Assembly (NCBI GenBank): GCA_023052935.1
Contig: CM041292.1
Coordinates: 142,565,143-142,629,142 of the forward strand
Length of the DNA stretch: 64,000 nt
Reading direction: 5' to 3'
Source: Piezodorus guildinii
Lineage: Eukaryota; Arthropoda; Insecta; Hemiptera; Pentatomidae
The translations under genes and the position numbers were made by a program. Of this stretch, positions 45,697 to 55,313 are shown piece by piece (the first letter of the stretch is position 1; every line of letters begins with the position of its first letter). A model generated the notes under the pieces. The model made no database searches, was not told the origin of the DNA, and worked only from the letters and a program-made list of their open reading frames with translations.

Positions 45697-48375
45697 TTAC
45701 AATAGGTCTCGTGGCCACTGCCGTTTCAATCTTCGAGGAGGATTGTAGGGATGGGTGGTGCTGGATAGGGATTGTGCTAGAGGGTTAGGATGATGACTAA
45801 GGTTCTGATGAAATTTGGAAAATTTGGATGGTACCAGGTCTAAAACAAACGGAATATTAAGGTCATGGTGTAGGGTACAGTTGGTAACGTAATAAGGAGC
45901 ATTAACTATTGTTCGGAGGACTTTGGATTGGAAGGATTGGATGCGTTTAATGTTAGAATGTTTAGCTGTCCCCCACAGTTCAAGTCCGTAGGTCCATATA
46001 GGTTTCAGTACTGTCTTGTATATTAGTAATTTGTTGTCAACTGTAAGATGAGATTTTCTGTTTAGTAGTCTGTATAACTGGCCGAATCTGCGGTTGAGTT
46101 CTTTTCTTTTTAGTCTTGTATGTGGATTCCACGTCAGTCTTTTGTCTAGTAAAAAGCCGAGATACCGGACTGTGTCTGAGGAAGGAAGCGGTATAGAATT
46201 GAAATTAACCGTTGGACAGGATTTGCGTCGAAGGGTGAATGTGACGTGAGTGCATTTGCTTTCGTTAACCTTAATGCGCCAAGCATTGCACCAGTCTTCG
46301 ACAAGGGAAAGGTGCTTTTGGAGATTTAGCGATGCTGCTTCAGGATCGGAATTGGATGATAAAATGGCTGTGTCATCAGCAAATGTTGCCAGAAAGGTAT
46401 TGGGGTCGGTAGGGATATCGGCGGTGAAGAGGATGTAGAGGACGGGTCCTAAGACGCTGCCTTGAGGAACACCGGCCTCAACAGTATATTGTTCGGAAAA
46501 TTCGGAACCACAGCGAACTCGGAAGGAGCGGTTGGATAAATAGGATCGGAGGATTAGGTATAAGGATTGAGGTAAATGGGTTTTGAGCTTAAAGAGCAGT
46601 CCCGGGTGCCACACCCGGTCAAAAGCTTGAGCTATGTCCAGAAAGGCACCCGAACAATACTCCTTGCACTCAAGGGCGGAGGAAATGTGGTCTACAACTC
46701 GGAGTCCTTGCTGAACCGTGGAATGTTGAGGACGAAATCCGAACTGATGTGAAGGAAAATTTTGAAATTTGGCTAGGATTCGTTTTAGTAGGAGCTTTTC
46801 GAAAATTTTTGAGAGGATCGGAAGTAGGCTGATAGGTCTGTAAGATGACGTGTTGTTAGAAGGTTTGCCTGGTTTTAGGAAAAGGATCATAGTTGAATGT
46901 TTCCATGAGAGAGGAAAATAGGTAGTGCGTAGGATACAGTTATAGAGATATGTAAGGAATGTAATGGCTTTAGGTGGAAGTTGTCTTAAGATTTGGGGAG
47001 TAAGGAGATCGTATCCAGGAGATTTGCGGAGAGGAAGCTTTTTAAGAAGATATCTGACCTCAGAGGGATTAACTGCTTTAGGTGGTAAGGATAGTGGTAT
47101 TGGTGACGTGAGGAACTCTTCAACTGCTGCAGTATGGGTTGGATTAAGCTCTGGATGAGGAGTAAAAACTTTGGAAAGGTGCTGTGCGAATTCCTCGGCC
47201 TTATGCTTGTCAGAAGCAGCCCAGGAACCATCACAGCGCCGGAGAGGATGGGAAATGGTGTGGGATTTTAGGATTCTCTTCGTGACATTCCACAGGGAAT
47301 TGTCACGAGTCGAGAGAGAGGAGAGGTAGGTATTGTAGGATTGGGAACGGAAGATCGCCAACTCCCGCTTTAATTTTCTACAAAAAAAATTATAGGAGCG
47401 GCGATCTTCTGGGTGGCGGGTGCGTTGCCATAATGTTCTAGCTCGACGTTTGCTGTTGATGAGGTCTGTCAGGTGTTGTGGTAAATGGCTTTTGTAAGGA
47501 ATTATTTGGGATTGTTTGGGAGAGGAGGCAGTCCAGGCGGCTTGTTGAATAGCGGTTGTAAAGGAATATACGGCGTCGTCAAGGTCATTTGGGGTTTTGA
47601 GAATCACTCTGAGGTCAATATCATTAGTGAGAATTTCGCGGAAGAGGTTCCAGTTGACAGGGCCCCTAATGAATGACGGTGGGATAGGTTTAGGAATAGG
47701 TGTTATGGATACATTTAGAATCAATGGACTATGATCAGAGGATAGTTCATCAAGGCGAGCTATGGAAAAATTCAGAGAGCCTAATCCGCTGTGGATGAAG
47801 AAGTCGAGGATGTCAGGATTACGGTTAGGATCTGTTGGCCAGTAGGTAGGAGAATCGGGAGGTAGGAGATGAAAGCGTCGGGAGTTGAGTGCAGACTGCA
47901 ATGTCCGTCCACGAGAATTGGTGGTTCTAGAACCCCACTGTTGGTTCTTAGCGTTTAAGTCTGCACCCAAAATGAAGTGATTACCCAAGGAGTTGAGGAA
48001 GGATCCAAATTGGGCAGAGGAAATGGGATGTTTAGGAGGGCAGTATGCTGATGCGATGATAAGCGGAAAGGAAAAGGTTTTGATAACGATGGAAGTTGCT
48101 TGTAGGTAATCGTGGGCGGAAATTGGGTGTAAGTGATGGGTGAGGGATCGGCGGACTATGACAGCAGTACCGGCATGGGCTTTGCCGTCTGGATGGTCTG
48201 TCCGGTATGTCGTGTATCCTGGTATTTTAAAGTACTGTTTAGTGGTTAGTCTAGTTTCAGTAATGAGTGCAACATCAATGTTTTTGTCCTGCAGTACGGC
48301 TGTAAGTTCGTCAGTGTGAGTTCTAACACCATTCGCATTCCAAAGGAGAATGGATAAGGAATTAGGTGAGGTCAT
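45697..48375 (-). CDS. Jockey-clade ORF2: endonuclease-reverse transcriptase
   Basis: 892 residues, uninterrupted. The start codon directly follows the ORF1 stop (TAA then ATG), so translation probably depends on termination-reinitiation. Endonuclease, residues about 1-225: LLWNANGVRTH, LITETRLTTK, ASAYCPP, LGADLNAKNQQWG, DILDFFIH and SSDHSPLIL, all key residues present. Reverse transcriptase, about 430-740: KSPGYDLLTPQIL, YRPISLLPILSKIFEK, HQFGFRPQHSTVQQ, FLDIAQAFDRVWH, GVPQGSVLGPVLY, FADDTAIL near residue 665 and YLGFLLDKRLTW. A basic C-terminal region follows. No RNase H domain, as in the Jockey clade. Every catalytic motif is intact, so this copy may still be active. Confidence 0.93.
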   Translation of the reverse strand: MTSPNSLSILLWNANGVRTHTDELTAVLQDKNIDVALITETRLTTKQYFKIPGYTTYRTDHPDGKAHAGTAVIVRRSLTHHLHPISAHDYLQATSIVIKTFSFPLIIASAYCPPKHPISSAQFGSFLNSLGNHFILGADLNAKNQQWGSRTTNSRGRTLQSALNSRRFHLLPPDSPTYWPTDPNRNPDILDFFIHSGLGSLNFSIARLDELSSDHSPLILNVSITPIPKPIPPSFIRGPVNWNLFREILTNDIDLRVILKTPNDLDDAVYSFTTAIQQAAWTASSPKQSQIIPYKSHLPQHLTDLINSKRRARTLWQRTRHPEDRRSYNFFCRKLKRELAIFRSQSYNTYLSSLSTRDNSLWNVTKRILKSHTISHPLRRCDGSWAASDKHKAEEFAQHLSKVFTPHPELNPTHTAAVEEFLTSPIPLSLPPKAVNPSEVRYLLKKLPLRKSPGYDLLTPQILRQLPPKAITFLTYLYNCILRTTYFPLSWKHSTMILFLKPGKPSNNTSSYRPISLLPILSKIFEKLLLKRILAKFQNFPSHQFGFRPQHSTVQQGLRVVDHISSALECKEYCSGAFLDIAQAFDRVWHPGLLFKLKTHLPQSLYLILRSYLSNRSFRVRCGSEFSEQYTVEAGVPQGSVLGPVLYILFTADIPTDPNTFLATFADDTAILSSNSDPEAASLNLQKHLSLVEDWCNAWRIKVNESKCTHVTFTLRRKSCPTVNFNSIPLPSSDTVRYLGFLLDKRLTWNPHTRLKRKELNRRFGQLYRLLNRKSHLTVDNKLLIYKTVLKPIWTYGLELWGTAKHSNIKRIQSFQSKVLRTIVNAPYYVTNCTLHHDLNIPFVLDLVPSKFSKFHQNLSHHPNPLAQSLSSTTHPYNPPRRLKRQWPRDLL

Positions 48376-49686
48376 TTATGGTTTTTTTAAGGCAGGAATG
48401 AGATTTGTTACGAGATTCGTAAGGAGTGATATTAAGGGCATAACAAGGGATTTAATTTCGGAAATAAAGGATGTCATCAAACTGGTAAGGTCTGTGGCGT
48501 TTGAAGGAGGAGGAATATGAGAGATTTGTGGTGGATTAGGATTCTTAGGATTGGTTACATTTTGAGAAAGAGGTATATGTGGAATGGATTGAGGTACATT
48601 TTGTAGTTCCGGCAGGGCCACGGCTTCAGTACTTTGATTCCCACCTCCAAGTAAGTGGGCAAATGATAAATTGGCATCAATAAGTTTTGAGGGTTCTCTT
48701 CTGTTTCTTACTTGTCTTGCTGTTTCATCCAGTACTTGAGGTTTTTGAAACCTGGTCCTCAGCTCCTTATAGATTTGGCATCCTTTATAGTTGGCCGGGT
48801 GGTCCTTCAGGCAATGAGCACATACAGCTGGTGTTGATTTTGGTTTTGTACACTCCACAGACTTGTGCTGTTCACCGCATTTCACGCATCGAGGTATGTG
48901 ATGACAATAACTTTTAGTATGACCATATGCTTGACAATTATGGCACTGAATTATCTCTCTCTTTGTGTAAGGTTTTTCAACTCTTACACTGGAATAGTAC
49001 AATCTATTGAGGTCATAGATTTTTTCAACTCCTTCAGCTGGTTCCAAATCCACAAAAAAGAGAGGTAGAGGAATTTTATCCTTTAGGACGTTAGTGACTT
49101 GGCGCACTTTATAGCCCATCTCCGTTAGTTCTTCTTTAATAGCTTCAACTGGTGTCGAGGGGTGTAAGTTTCTGATTACAACCCTTAAAGCTCTCTCTTG
49201 GCGTAGCTGATAGGTATGGAAATCTGCTTTGGTTTCAGTTAGGTATTTCACTATTTTTCTATATGTCTCGGCAGTAGTAGGAGATATTTTGGTATCATTG
49301 ATTCTACTCATACAGTAGTAGCTGGTAGATTCGGTAATTTTGTTCAATTGCGCACACAACATTTGGAAATTTCTAATATTTTTGACAAATATTGGAGGAG
49401 GCCGTGGTTCACTAGGTATAGGAGTAGATTCCATGTTTTCTTTTTCATTATGTAAAATCTGAAAAGGATTTGGGGTGAAAAACGGCGATTCGTCAGTCAT
49501 CCCTTGTGACGATGTGCCAGGTTGTGGTTCAGATTCTGAATTAGTACCGGAAGGGGTTGCTTGTAGATTTAATCTTTTATTAGTATCACGGCGGGGTCTT
49601 TGTTTTGTAGGTGACGGGATTGAACCACTAGATCTAGATCTTTTAGTTGAAGCTTTGGAGGACATTACTTGATGATAATATCGCAT
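48376..49686 (-). CDS. Jockey-clade ORF1: Gag-like nucleic-acid-binding protein
   Basis: 436 residues from an ATG at 49686 (a second ATG at codon 8 is also usable). The N-terminus is Ser/Pro/Thr-rich and basic. Residues about 165-245 form the domain that precedes the zinc knuckles in Jockey-type Gag proteins (VVIRNLHPSTPVEAIKEEL, then LPLFFVDLEPAE). Zinc knuckles follow at about 247-315: CHNCQAYGHTKSYC, CVKCGEQHKSVEC and CAHCLKDHPANYKGC. The C-terminus is Pro/Asn-rich and hydrophobic. Such proteins coat the element RNA and carry it to chromatin. The frame ends in TAA immediately before the ORF2 ATG. Confidence 0.92.
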   Translation of the reverse strand: MRYYHQVMSSKASTKRSRSSGSIPSPTKQRPRRDTNKRLNLQATPSGTNSESEPQPGTSSQGMTDESPFFTPNPFQILHNEKENMESTPIPSEPRPPPIFVKNIRNFQMLCAQLNKITESTSYYCMSRINDTKISPTTAETYRKIVKYLTETKADFHTYQLRQERALRVVIRNLHPSTPVEAIKEELTEMGYKVRQVTNVLKDKIPLPLFFVDLEPAEGVEKIYDLNRLYYSSVRVEKPYTKREIIQCHNCQAYGHTKSYCHHIPRCVKCGEQHKSVECTKPKSTPAVCAHCLKDHPANYKGCQIYKELRTRFQKPQVLDETARQVRNRREPSKLIDANLSFAHLLGGGNQSTEAVALPELQNVPQSIPHIPLSQNVTNPKNPNPPQISHIPPPSNATDLTSLMTSFISEIKSLVMPLISLLTNLVTNLIPALKKP

Positions 49687-50007
49687 TTCATGTATAGAAA
49701 GTAATTAAATAATAACCAGATGTGGGAAAAAAAACAATAACTTAAAAAAAGTTAAGCAAGACCAGCCTTGCCGGGCTATTGGCAATCAGCTGATATGAAG
49801 AGGTGACTCAGCATTCACTTTACACTGTAAATTATATCACAACTTACCGCTGTTTGCTCCAATAATAACTGTTGTTGTTATCCTGAAGTCTGATGATGTT
49901 TTCAAGACTGTGCTGAAGTGAAATCCAACTGTAAAAGCAAGAAATCCGAGAGCCGACTTGAAATATGACTGCTATACTCACGCGCATGCGCAGAATGCGA
50001 TGTGACT

Positions 50008-52074
50008 AAGGCTAAAAAGATTGAGTACCAAATAGAGGGGCTTCAGCATGAGTCCGTAGGTGGTCTTTATAAAAGAAGACTTCAAGGAAAAATAATAAAT
50101 AAATCAGAAAAAGGAGATCTGAACTATGAGGATTTAAAGGAAATTTGTCACGAAGCGGCCCAAGAGGCGTTAGGAACTAGGAAAGAACAGAGATCGGCAA
50201 ATAAATATTGGTGGAATGAAGAGGTAGCTTGTGCAGTTGAGAAAAAGAAATGTGCATACCAGAAATGGCTTTCTACAAATGACTACATCTCTCTAAATAA
50301 TTATAGAAAAGCTAAAATGGACGTAAAAAAGAAGAGAAGAGAGGCAGTAGACAAGTTTTGGGATCACAACTGTGAAATGATTGACCGCTGCATTCAAGGC
50401 CAAAAAGTGAAGGAAGCCTGGAAAAGGTTGAAATCTATTAAGACTCAATCCCGACACAAAAATAGCTCCCGCTTAATATCTACTGAAAAATGGAGAGATT
50501 ATTTTGCTGAATTACTGCAAGAAGAGAGGTCACTCTATAAGCTCGATGGCCAAGAAAACGACCAGAGTGAGTACGAAGTTGAGGATGTCACTCTAGAGGA
50601 AGTAGAAAGGGCCTTAAAGGGGATGAAAAATTGTAGATCTCCTGGTCCCGGAGACCTGCCGATTGAATTAGTAAAAGCTGGACCAATGGAACTCAAGGGT
50701 AATCTTGCCAAGGTATACACATCCTGTATGAAGAAAGGTAAAGTGCCAAAAGATTGGTTAATAGGAGATATTATACCTATCTACAAAAAAGGAAAGAAAA
50801 ACCTGTGTATAAATTACAGAGGGATCACGGTAACAAGCAGTGTGGGCAGGCTATATGGCCGAATCCAGAAGGAAAGGCTGGAGAAAGAGTTCTTTGATCA
50901 GATGACAGAGGAACAGGCAGGGTTCAGACGAGGTAGATCATGCTGCGATCATATTTTCACCCTGATCCAACTTGTGCAGAAAAGAGCAGAATACGACCTA
51001 GAAACTCACCTCACATTCATTGATCTCCAGAAAGCATATGACAGTGTTCCTCTGAAGAAACTTTGGGAGTCGTTAGATTTGGCAAAGATAAATAAAGGCC
51101 TGATAAAAGCTATAAAAAGTTTGTATATGGGAGCCAAATCGAGAGTGAAGATTGGAACGGAATTCTCAGAGCCTTTTCCAATCTCAAAGGGCTTGAAACA
51201 AGGATGTTGCCTATCGCCAATACTTTTTAACATCTATATAGAACAGGTCTTAAAATCATGGAAAAAAAGTTGCCGGGGTATGGGAATAGAGGTCGGTAAT
51301 GACGTTCTATTCACCTTACAATTCGCGGACGACCAGGTTGTCATATCATCGGATGAATTTGATATGGAATATATGTTGAGGAAGCTCGTAGAAGTATATG
51401 CTCAATGGGGTCTGGAAATAAATAAGGAAAAAACTGAATATATGCCTGTTCTCTCATCTGTCCCTGCTCTCTGTTTGGAAGGCTGGACGATTCCACAAAC
51501 TGATGCCTTCAAATATCTAGGCGTTACTATAGATAAGAACGCATCAATAGATAGGGACATATCTAATAAGATTGTTAACGGAAAAAGGATTATCGGGATA
51601 CTAAATGGAGTGTTATGGAATAAGAAGGTTTCACTCCAAACGAAAAAAAAGATATTCCACTCCTTTTTGGTTGCAACTACGCTATATGGATGTGAGTCTT
51701 GGACGGTGAAGAAATCCCAGCAAAAAAAATTATTATCCATGGAGATGGATTTTTGGAGAAGAAGTTGTGCCGTGTCTCGGTTAGAGAAAATCCCCAATAA
51801 CCAAATAAGGGAAAGAGTGGGGGCCGAGCTCACCATTCTCGAAGAAATTAGTAGAAGAAGGCTGATGTGGTATGGGCACGTTATGAGAATGGATGAAGCA
51901 CGTTGGCCTCTTCGATTAATTGAATACTGCCCACCCAAGAGGAGAAAACGTGGAAGACCTCGGAAAAGATGGTTAGAAGAGGTAATGGAGGATATGGCAG
52001 CCAGAGGTCTGACTGAGGACGACTGTAATGATCGAGAATATTGGAGAGACGGAGTGCTGAGGACCGGGATGTGA
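50008..52074 (+). CDS. RTE ORF2, second part: reverse transcriptase
   Basis: It continues the frame cut at 45224; the duplicated target (codons Cys-Asp-Val-Thr) is present on both sides, so the reading frame was whole before the Jockey insertion. Reverse-transcriptase motifs: CRSPGPGDLPIELVKAG, VPKDWLIGDIIPIYKKG, NYRGITVTSS, EQAGFRRGRSCCDH, LTFIDLQKAYDSVP, GLKQGCCLSPILFN, LQFADDQVVIS (active site near 51320-51340) and KYLGVTIDKN. The C-terminal tail has LMWYGHVMRMDE and RRKRGRPRKRW. The stop at 52072-52074 is followed within 35 bp by the GAA tail. No internal stops, so the host element was young when disrupted. Confidence 0.9.
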   Translation, partial: KAKKIEYQIEGLQHESVGGLYKRRLQGKIINKSEKGDLNYEDLKEICHEAAQEALGTRKEQRSANKYWWNEEVACAVEKKKCAYQKWLSTNDYISLNNYRKAKMDVKKKRREAVDKFWDHNCEMIDRCIQGQKVKEAWKRLKSIKTQSRHKNSSRLISTEKWRDYFAELLQEERSLYKLDGQENDQSEYEVEDVTLEEVERALKGMKNCRSPGPGDLPIELVKAGPMELKGNLAKVYTSCMKKGKVPKDWLIGDIIPIYKKGKKNLCINYRGITVTSSVGRLYGRIQKERLEKEFFDQMTEEQAGFRRGRSCCDHIFTLIQLVQKRAEYDLETHLTFIDLQKAYDSVPLKKLWESLDLAKINKGLIKAIKSLYMGAKSRVKIGTEFSEPFPISKGLKQGCCLSPILFNIYIEQVLKSWKKSCRGMGIEVGNDVLFTLQFADDQVVISSDEFDMEYMLRKLVEVYAQWGLEINKEKTEYMPVLSSVPALCLEGWTIPQTDAFKYLGVTIDKNASIDRDISNKIVNGKRIIGILNGVLWNKKVSLQTKKKIFHSFLVATTLYGCESWTVKKSQQKKLLSMEMDFWRRSCAVSRLEKIPNNQIRERVGAELTILEEISRRRLMWYGHVMRMDEARWPLRLIEYCPPKRRKRGRPRKRWLEEVMEDMAARGLTEDDCNDREYWRDGVLRTGM

Positions 52075-52433
52075 TATCATTGCAGAACCCCGGAGAAGAA
52101 GAAGAAGAAAATCGTTGGGGCCATTATTGAGAAAATTGTAAAAAAGTGAATAATGCATGGTATGAAGTGACTCTTTTAGGTAGCCGATTTTGATGATAAT
52201 GTTGCAATAACATCTTGGGCGCATAGTTGTATGTATGTATGTAATGTGAAATTTCAGTTTCGTATGACTTCGTTTTTGCGCTAGACCGACCACACTCACA
52301 CCTTTTTTCGGGACTTGGTCATTTGGACTCAGGGTACCCTAAAACGTGTATTTCCGTCGTAAACTGGAATTCGAAAATTTTCACGATCGCAATACATCCC
52401 CCTACTATTTATTTCATATAGGTAAGTGAAACT

Positions 52434-53406
52434 AAAAGCACCTTGGGGCTCTCAATCTACCATATTCTCTATTAAGTCTCTCATGCCATAGTATCAAACT
52501 TCTTAATCTTTAATTGTAGTATTTTATATTTAACTTAGTTGTAAATTTCAATAATTAGAGAAAAATCATCTGCATGGTTATATGAAATATTTTTTAAATT
52601 TATATGACTACTTGGCTAGTGCATGAAATTATTGTTTTTAGCATACCTCATATTTAACTGGCAGTATCTGGTGGATTGGAAATTGAGGTAAAATAGAAAT
52701 TATATATATAAAAAAAGGAATAATTAGATAAGAGGTGAAACGTTGAATGCTTAATGCTCAGGCGACAGTGACACTCGGTGAGCTGTGAAGTTCGCCTTTC
52801 ACTGAACCATTTCACTTCTGAAATTAGGTCCTCAACAACGAAATATCCAAGAATATTTCATATGCTGTGGAAAGGAGAGACCTAGGGCACCAGACCGGCT
52901 AATCCACAGCTACCGGATCGGAAAATCTGGAGCGGAAACCCGCAGGTTCGAAACATGCAAAATACTGGGATTTCTTAGTCAATTTTGTAGTTCCTTCTCC
53001 TTCTGCTACTACTACTCCACTTTTCAATGCTATTATTTTTTATATTGACAGAACCCCTGTCTCGTGAAGATCCAGATCATTGAGTATTGGGGGGATTTTA
53101 TCCTGTCTTCATCTGCAGGACTGTTGATCTTATGATTGCAGATGAAGATTGTACTGACAGCAATCTTATACATTAGCAGCATCAATGTTAATTGGAAATG
53201 ATATTGTTTCGTACGTATTCATGTTCCAATTATAGTTATTTTGTCTTCTCATAGATAGGGGTTAGGATATTGAAATAGGCGCTCAACCTCTTGGTTATTA
53301 GCACCGAATATATTTACATTAGCAACATTTTTTTTTCTACTAGTTAAAAATAATAAAACACACTTTTTTATTTATCTATTGTTTAAAAATTAATTTATTC
53401 TATTTT
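52434..53406. other. No gene supported; possible SINE-like head
   Basis: AT-rich apart from about 52790-53170. At 52880-52960 GCAGGTTCGAAACATGC resembles a B box, but no family member was matched. Nothing else recognised. Confidence 0.4.
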
Positions 53407-53764
53407 TTAATTTTTTTTAATTTTTTTTTTCTTATAATTCCTGGAGTAGATACATTCTTTGATGAACCTTAGTAGTGGACTAATTGTTTCACTGGAGTTC
53501 TTCAAGCTTTCACACAGCGATCTTGGTAGATTAAATTTATTCATTAGTACAATGAATTTGGGGTAGTTCTCAATTATATGTTGAGAGAGGCACTTTACAC
53601 ATTTCACACATTGGTTCGGGCTGCCTGAGGATGAGATGGATATGTGTGAGTCTGCTATGTCCGATGTGAAGTCTTGCTAAAGTAATTTCCTCATAGATTA
53701 AATCTTTAATCGATAACAATAATTGGAAGGAATTAGTCCGGGTGGCGTTCAGTAAAAGAAACAA
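53407..53764 (-). pseudogene. LINE ORF2 C-terminal relic
   Basis: Two overlapping minus-strand frames join near 53590. ITLARLHIGHSRLTHIHL is the conserved segment close to the end of I/LOA-type LINE ORF2 proteins. MCEMCKVPLSTYNIIE follows, a Cys-cluster remnant, with the His shifted frame by a small indel. The catalytic domains are absent. A short inverted-repeat structure begins in its 5' part (53728-53868). Confidence 0.75.
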
Positions 53765-53868
53765 CTAAATAGTTTCAACTATTTAATGCTTGCCAACGTT
53801 TCGACCCCCCTTGTGGTTGTAAAAGTTGTTTCTTTTACTGACCGTCACCCGGAGTAAATCCTTACAGT
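53728..53868. repeat. Short inverted repeat around a Penelope-like core
   Basis: The left arm GTTCAGTAAAAGAAACAACT (53749-53768) and right arm AGTTGTTTCTTTTACTGACC (53828-53847) pair, extending outward through CCGGGTG/CACCCGG. On the minus strand the loop reads GGGGTCGAAACGTTGGCAAG, the downstream half of a hammerhead-type motif of Penelope-like elements; the CTGATGA half is missing. Confidence 0.55.
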
Positions 53869-55313
53869 AATTCTCAACGGTCAACTAATTATATCCACTA
53901 TGATAACAATTTATTTATTAATATTTTATTTTATACTCTTTCACCGCACATTCTGCATGTAGCAGTCGAGATTTAAAAGTGCTAGAGTTGTGTATTTTTT
54001 ACTTCATTTTAATAAGAATTTTCCCTTTGGTTGTGAACCAAATTTTGTTATAGCGTTAAACATATTTAATATTCCAAATACTGTGTCTTCATGAACAGTA
54101 TCTTTTATCAGCAATGAAGGACCCAATAGGTTTTATTATTAAATTAGTGCATGACAACTTTACCGTAACTTTCATTACTATTATTATATGTTTTCATATA
54201 GCAAAATATAATCCCTATTACAGACCAAGTGTCCCTACCTGCTGCTGCAATACTGAATAGCAAAATCTGAATAAGAATAAATACATTGTGATTTTGAACG
54301 GTTTTTCCGATCGTGTCAATTTGAATTTGTTAAAATTTTTAGGAATACTGATATTGGTGAAGTAGTTATGCAAATCTCAAGTTTTTCGGAAATTTTCATA
54401 TTATCGGAATGTGTACTTATTTATGACAGAGCATGAACAAAACAAAAATAAAATGGTCTCTCTTACAACTTAAATTATAAGAACGCTTTATAAGAATCGG
54501 TTACACGTCTGAAACATATATTTCTTCAAAATTATTTTGAAATATTTTCCTCAACACAATATATTAACAAAATTTACAGAAGTCCTATCCTGTGATATAA
54601 AAAAATGAAATTCGCAGAATAATGCATGATGTTGGCGAAATGAATTTTAAAATCTCGCCGAAAGAAATATGCTTAAACTTTTAGAATAAGGTTTTTTGGG
54701 CCTTTATGTTCCTTATTATCGTCTAACTCCGAAAAAAAACTTCTCATTTCGTAAAATAAACGAGCAGGCCTGTGGAGAAAAAAAGTTATTGAAAAAGTAC
54801 AAAGTGAGTTTCATTAAACCAAACTAACGACCCCTGTAATATATTTAATGAAATGTTTTCTTAAACAACAAGAAAATCCTTACTTAAAACAAACAGTATA
54901 AACATAAAGAGCTTAATAGACACAATGTAACCAGTGAAATATTAGAAATAAATTATGATTCGTCATAAATGGATTGGTATGTAGGATTACTTATGTGATG
55001 AGTTGTTATTTGGCTTCATTAAGTTATCTATAGTTTGAATATTATTTTTTGTTCTTTCGCTTTTAATTCTTGTAATTATATGCTTTTAGAAATACCAGTC
55101 TCTGGAACAATATCAGCGATTAACATTTTTTAAACTTTTTTTCAATTTTACGTATCATAACTTTTCGATCGTTTCTGAAAGTTTTATTACTTCTAAATAT
55201 TTTTCATTTTTATGTTATTGCTCAAGAATTTTGATAGGGTATTTAAACATTTTATTCATTATGTAAAATAAACCAATAAAAATATATTTTATGCAAAAAT
55301 TCCTTACATTCAC
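53869..55313. other. No gene seen
   Basis: AT-rich DNA without recognised repeats or frames. Confidence 0.5.

Larger units (their letters stand above)
45225..49995 (-). mobile_element. Full-length Jockey-clade LINE, both ORFs intact
   Basis: 4771 bp on the minus strand, bounded by the 12-bp duplication TGCGATGTGACT (45213-45224 and 49996-50007). The 5' end at 49995 begins TTCTGCGCATGCGCGTGAGT. ORF1 (49686-48376) and ORF2 (48375-45697) are uninterrupted. The 3' end is poly(A), seen as T at 45225-45242. Size and layout agree with a complete Jockey-type element. A 5'-truncated relative lies at 62607-62902. Confidence 0.94.
44177..52107 (+). mobile_element. Full-length RTE-type LINE, interrupted by a Jockey-clade LINE
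   Basis: Bounded by the 12-bp duplication AAAATCGTTGGG (44165-44176 and 52108-52119). It ends 3' in a GAA-repeat tail (GGAGAAGAAGAAGAA) rather than poly(A), as is usual for RTE-type elements. Without the inserted Jockey element it is about 3.15 kb, the usual full length. It encodes endonuclease then reverse transcriptase in one frame. There is no obvious ATG before the endonuclease. Confidence 0.92.
43917..52433 (+). repeat. Family A dispersed repeat, copy A3, outer shell of a three-deep nest
   Basis: The left end ACTTTCACTTACCT (43917-43930) and right end AGGTAAGTGAAACT (52420-52433) are inverted repeats matching at 13 of 14 positions. Removing the RTE element (44177-52107) and one target copy leaves about 575 bp with family A landmarks. 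These are AAAATCATTAGCTCTCTAAA on the left, and TTTGGACTCAGGGTACCCTA and TTTTCACGATCGCAATACAT on the right. No coding capacity. Confidence 0.75.

Noticed and set aside
45506..45718. 70-codon minus-strand frame just downstream of Jockey ORF2
   Set aside because: It lies in the Jockey 3' untranslated region and overlaps the ORF2 end; no motif.
46250..47676. Several plus-strand frames of about 60 codons
   Set aside because: Antisense shadows of Jockey ORF2.
51402..51938. 178-codon minus-strand frame
   Set aside because: Antisense shadow of the RTE reverse transcriptase, with no domain of its own.
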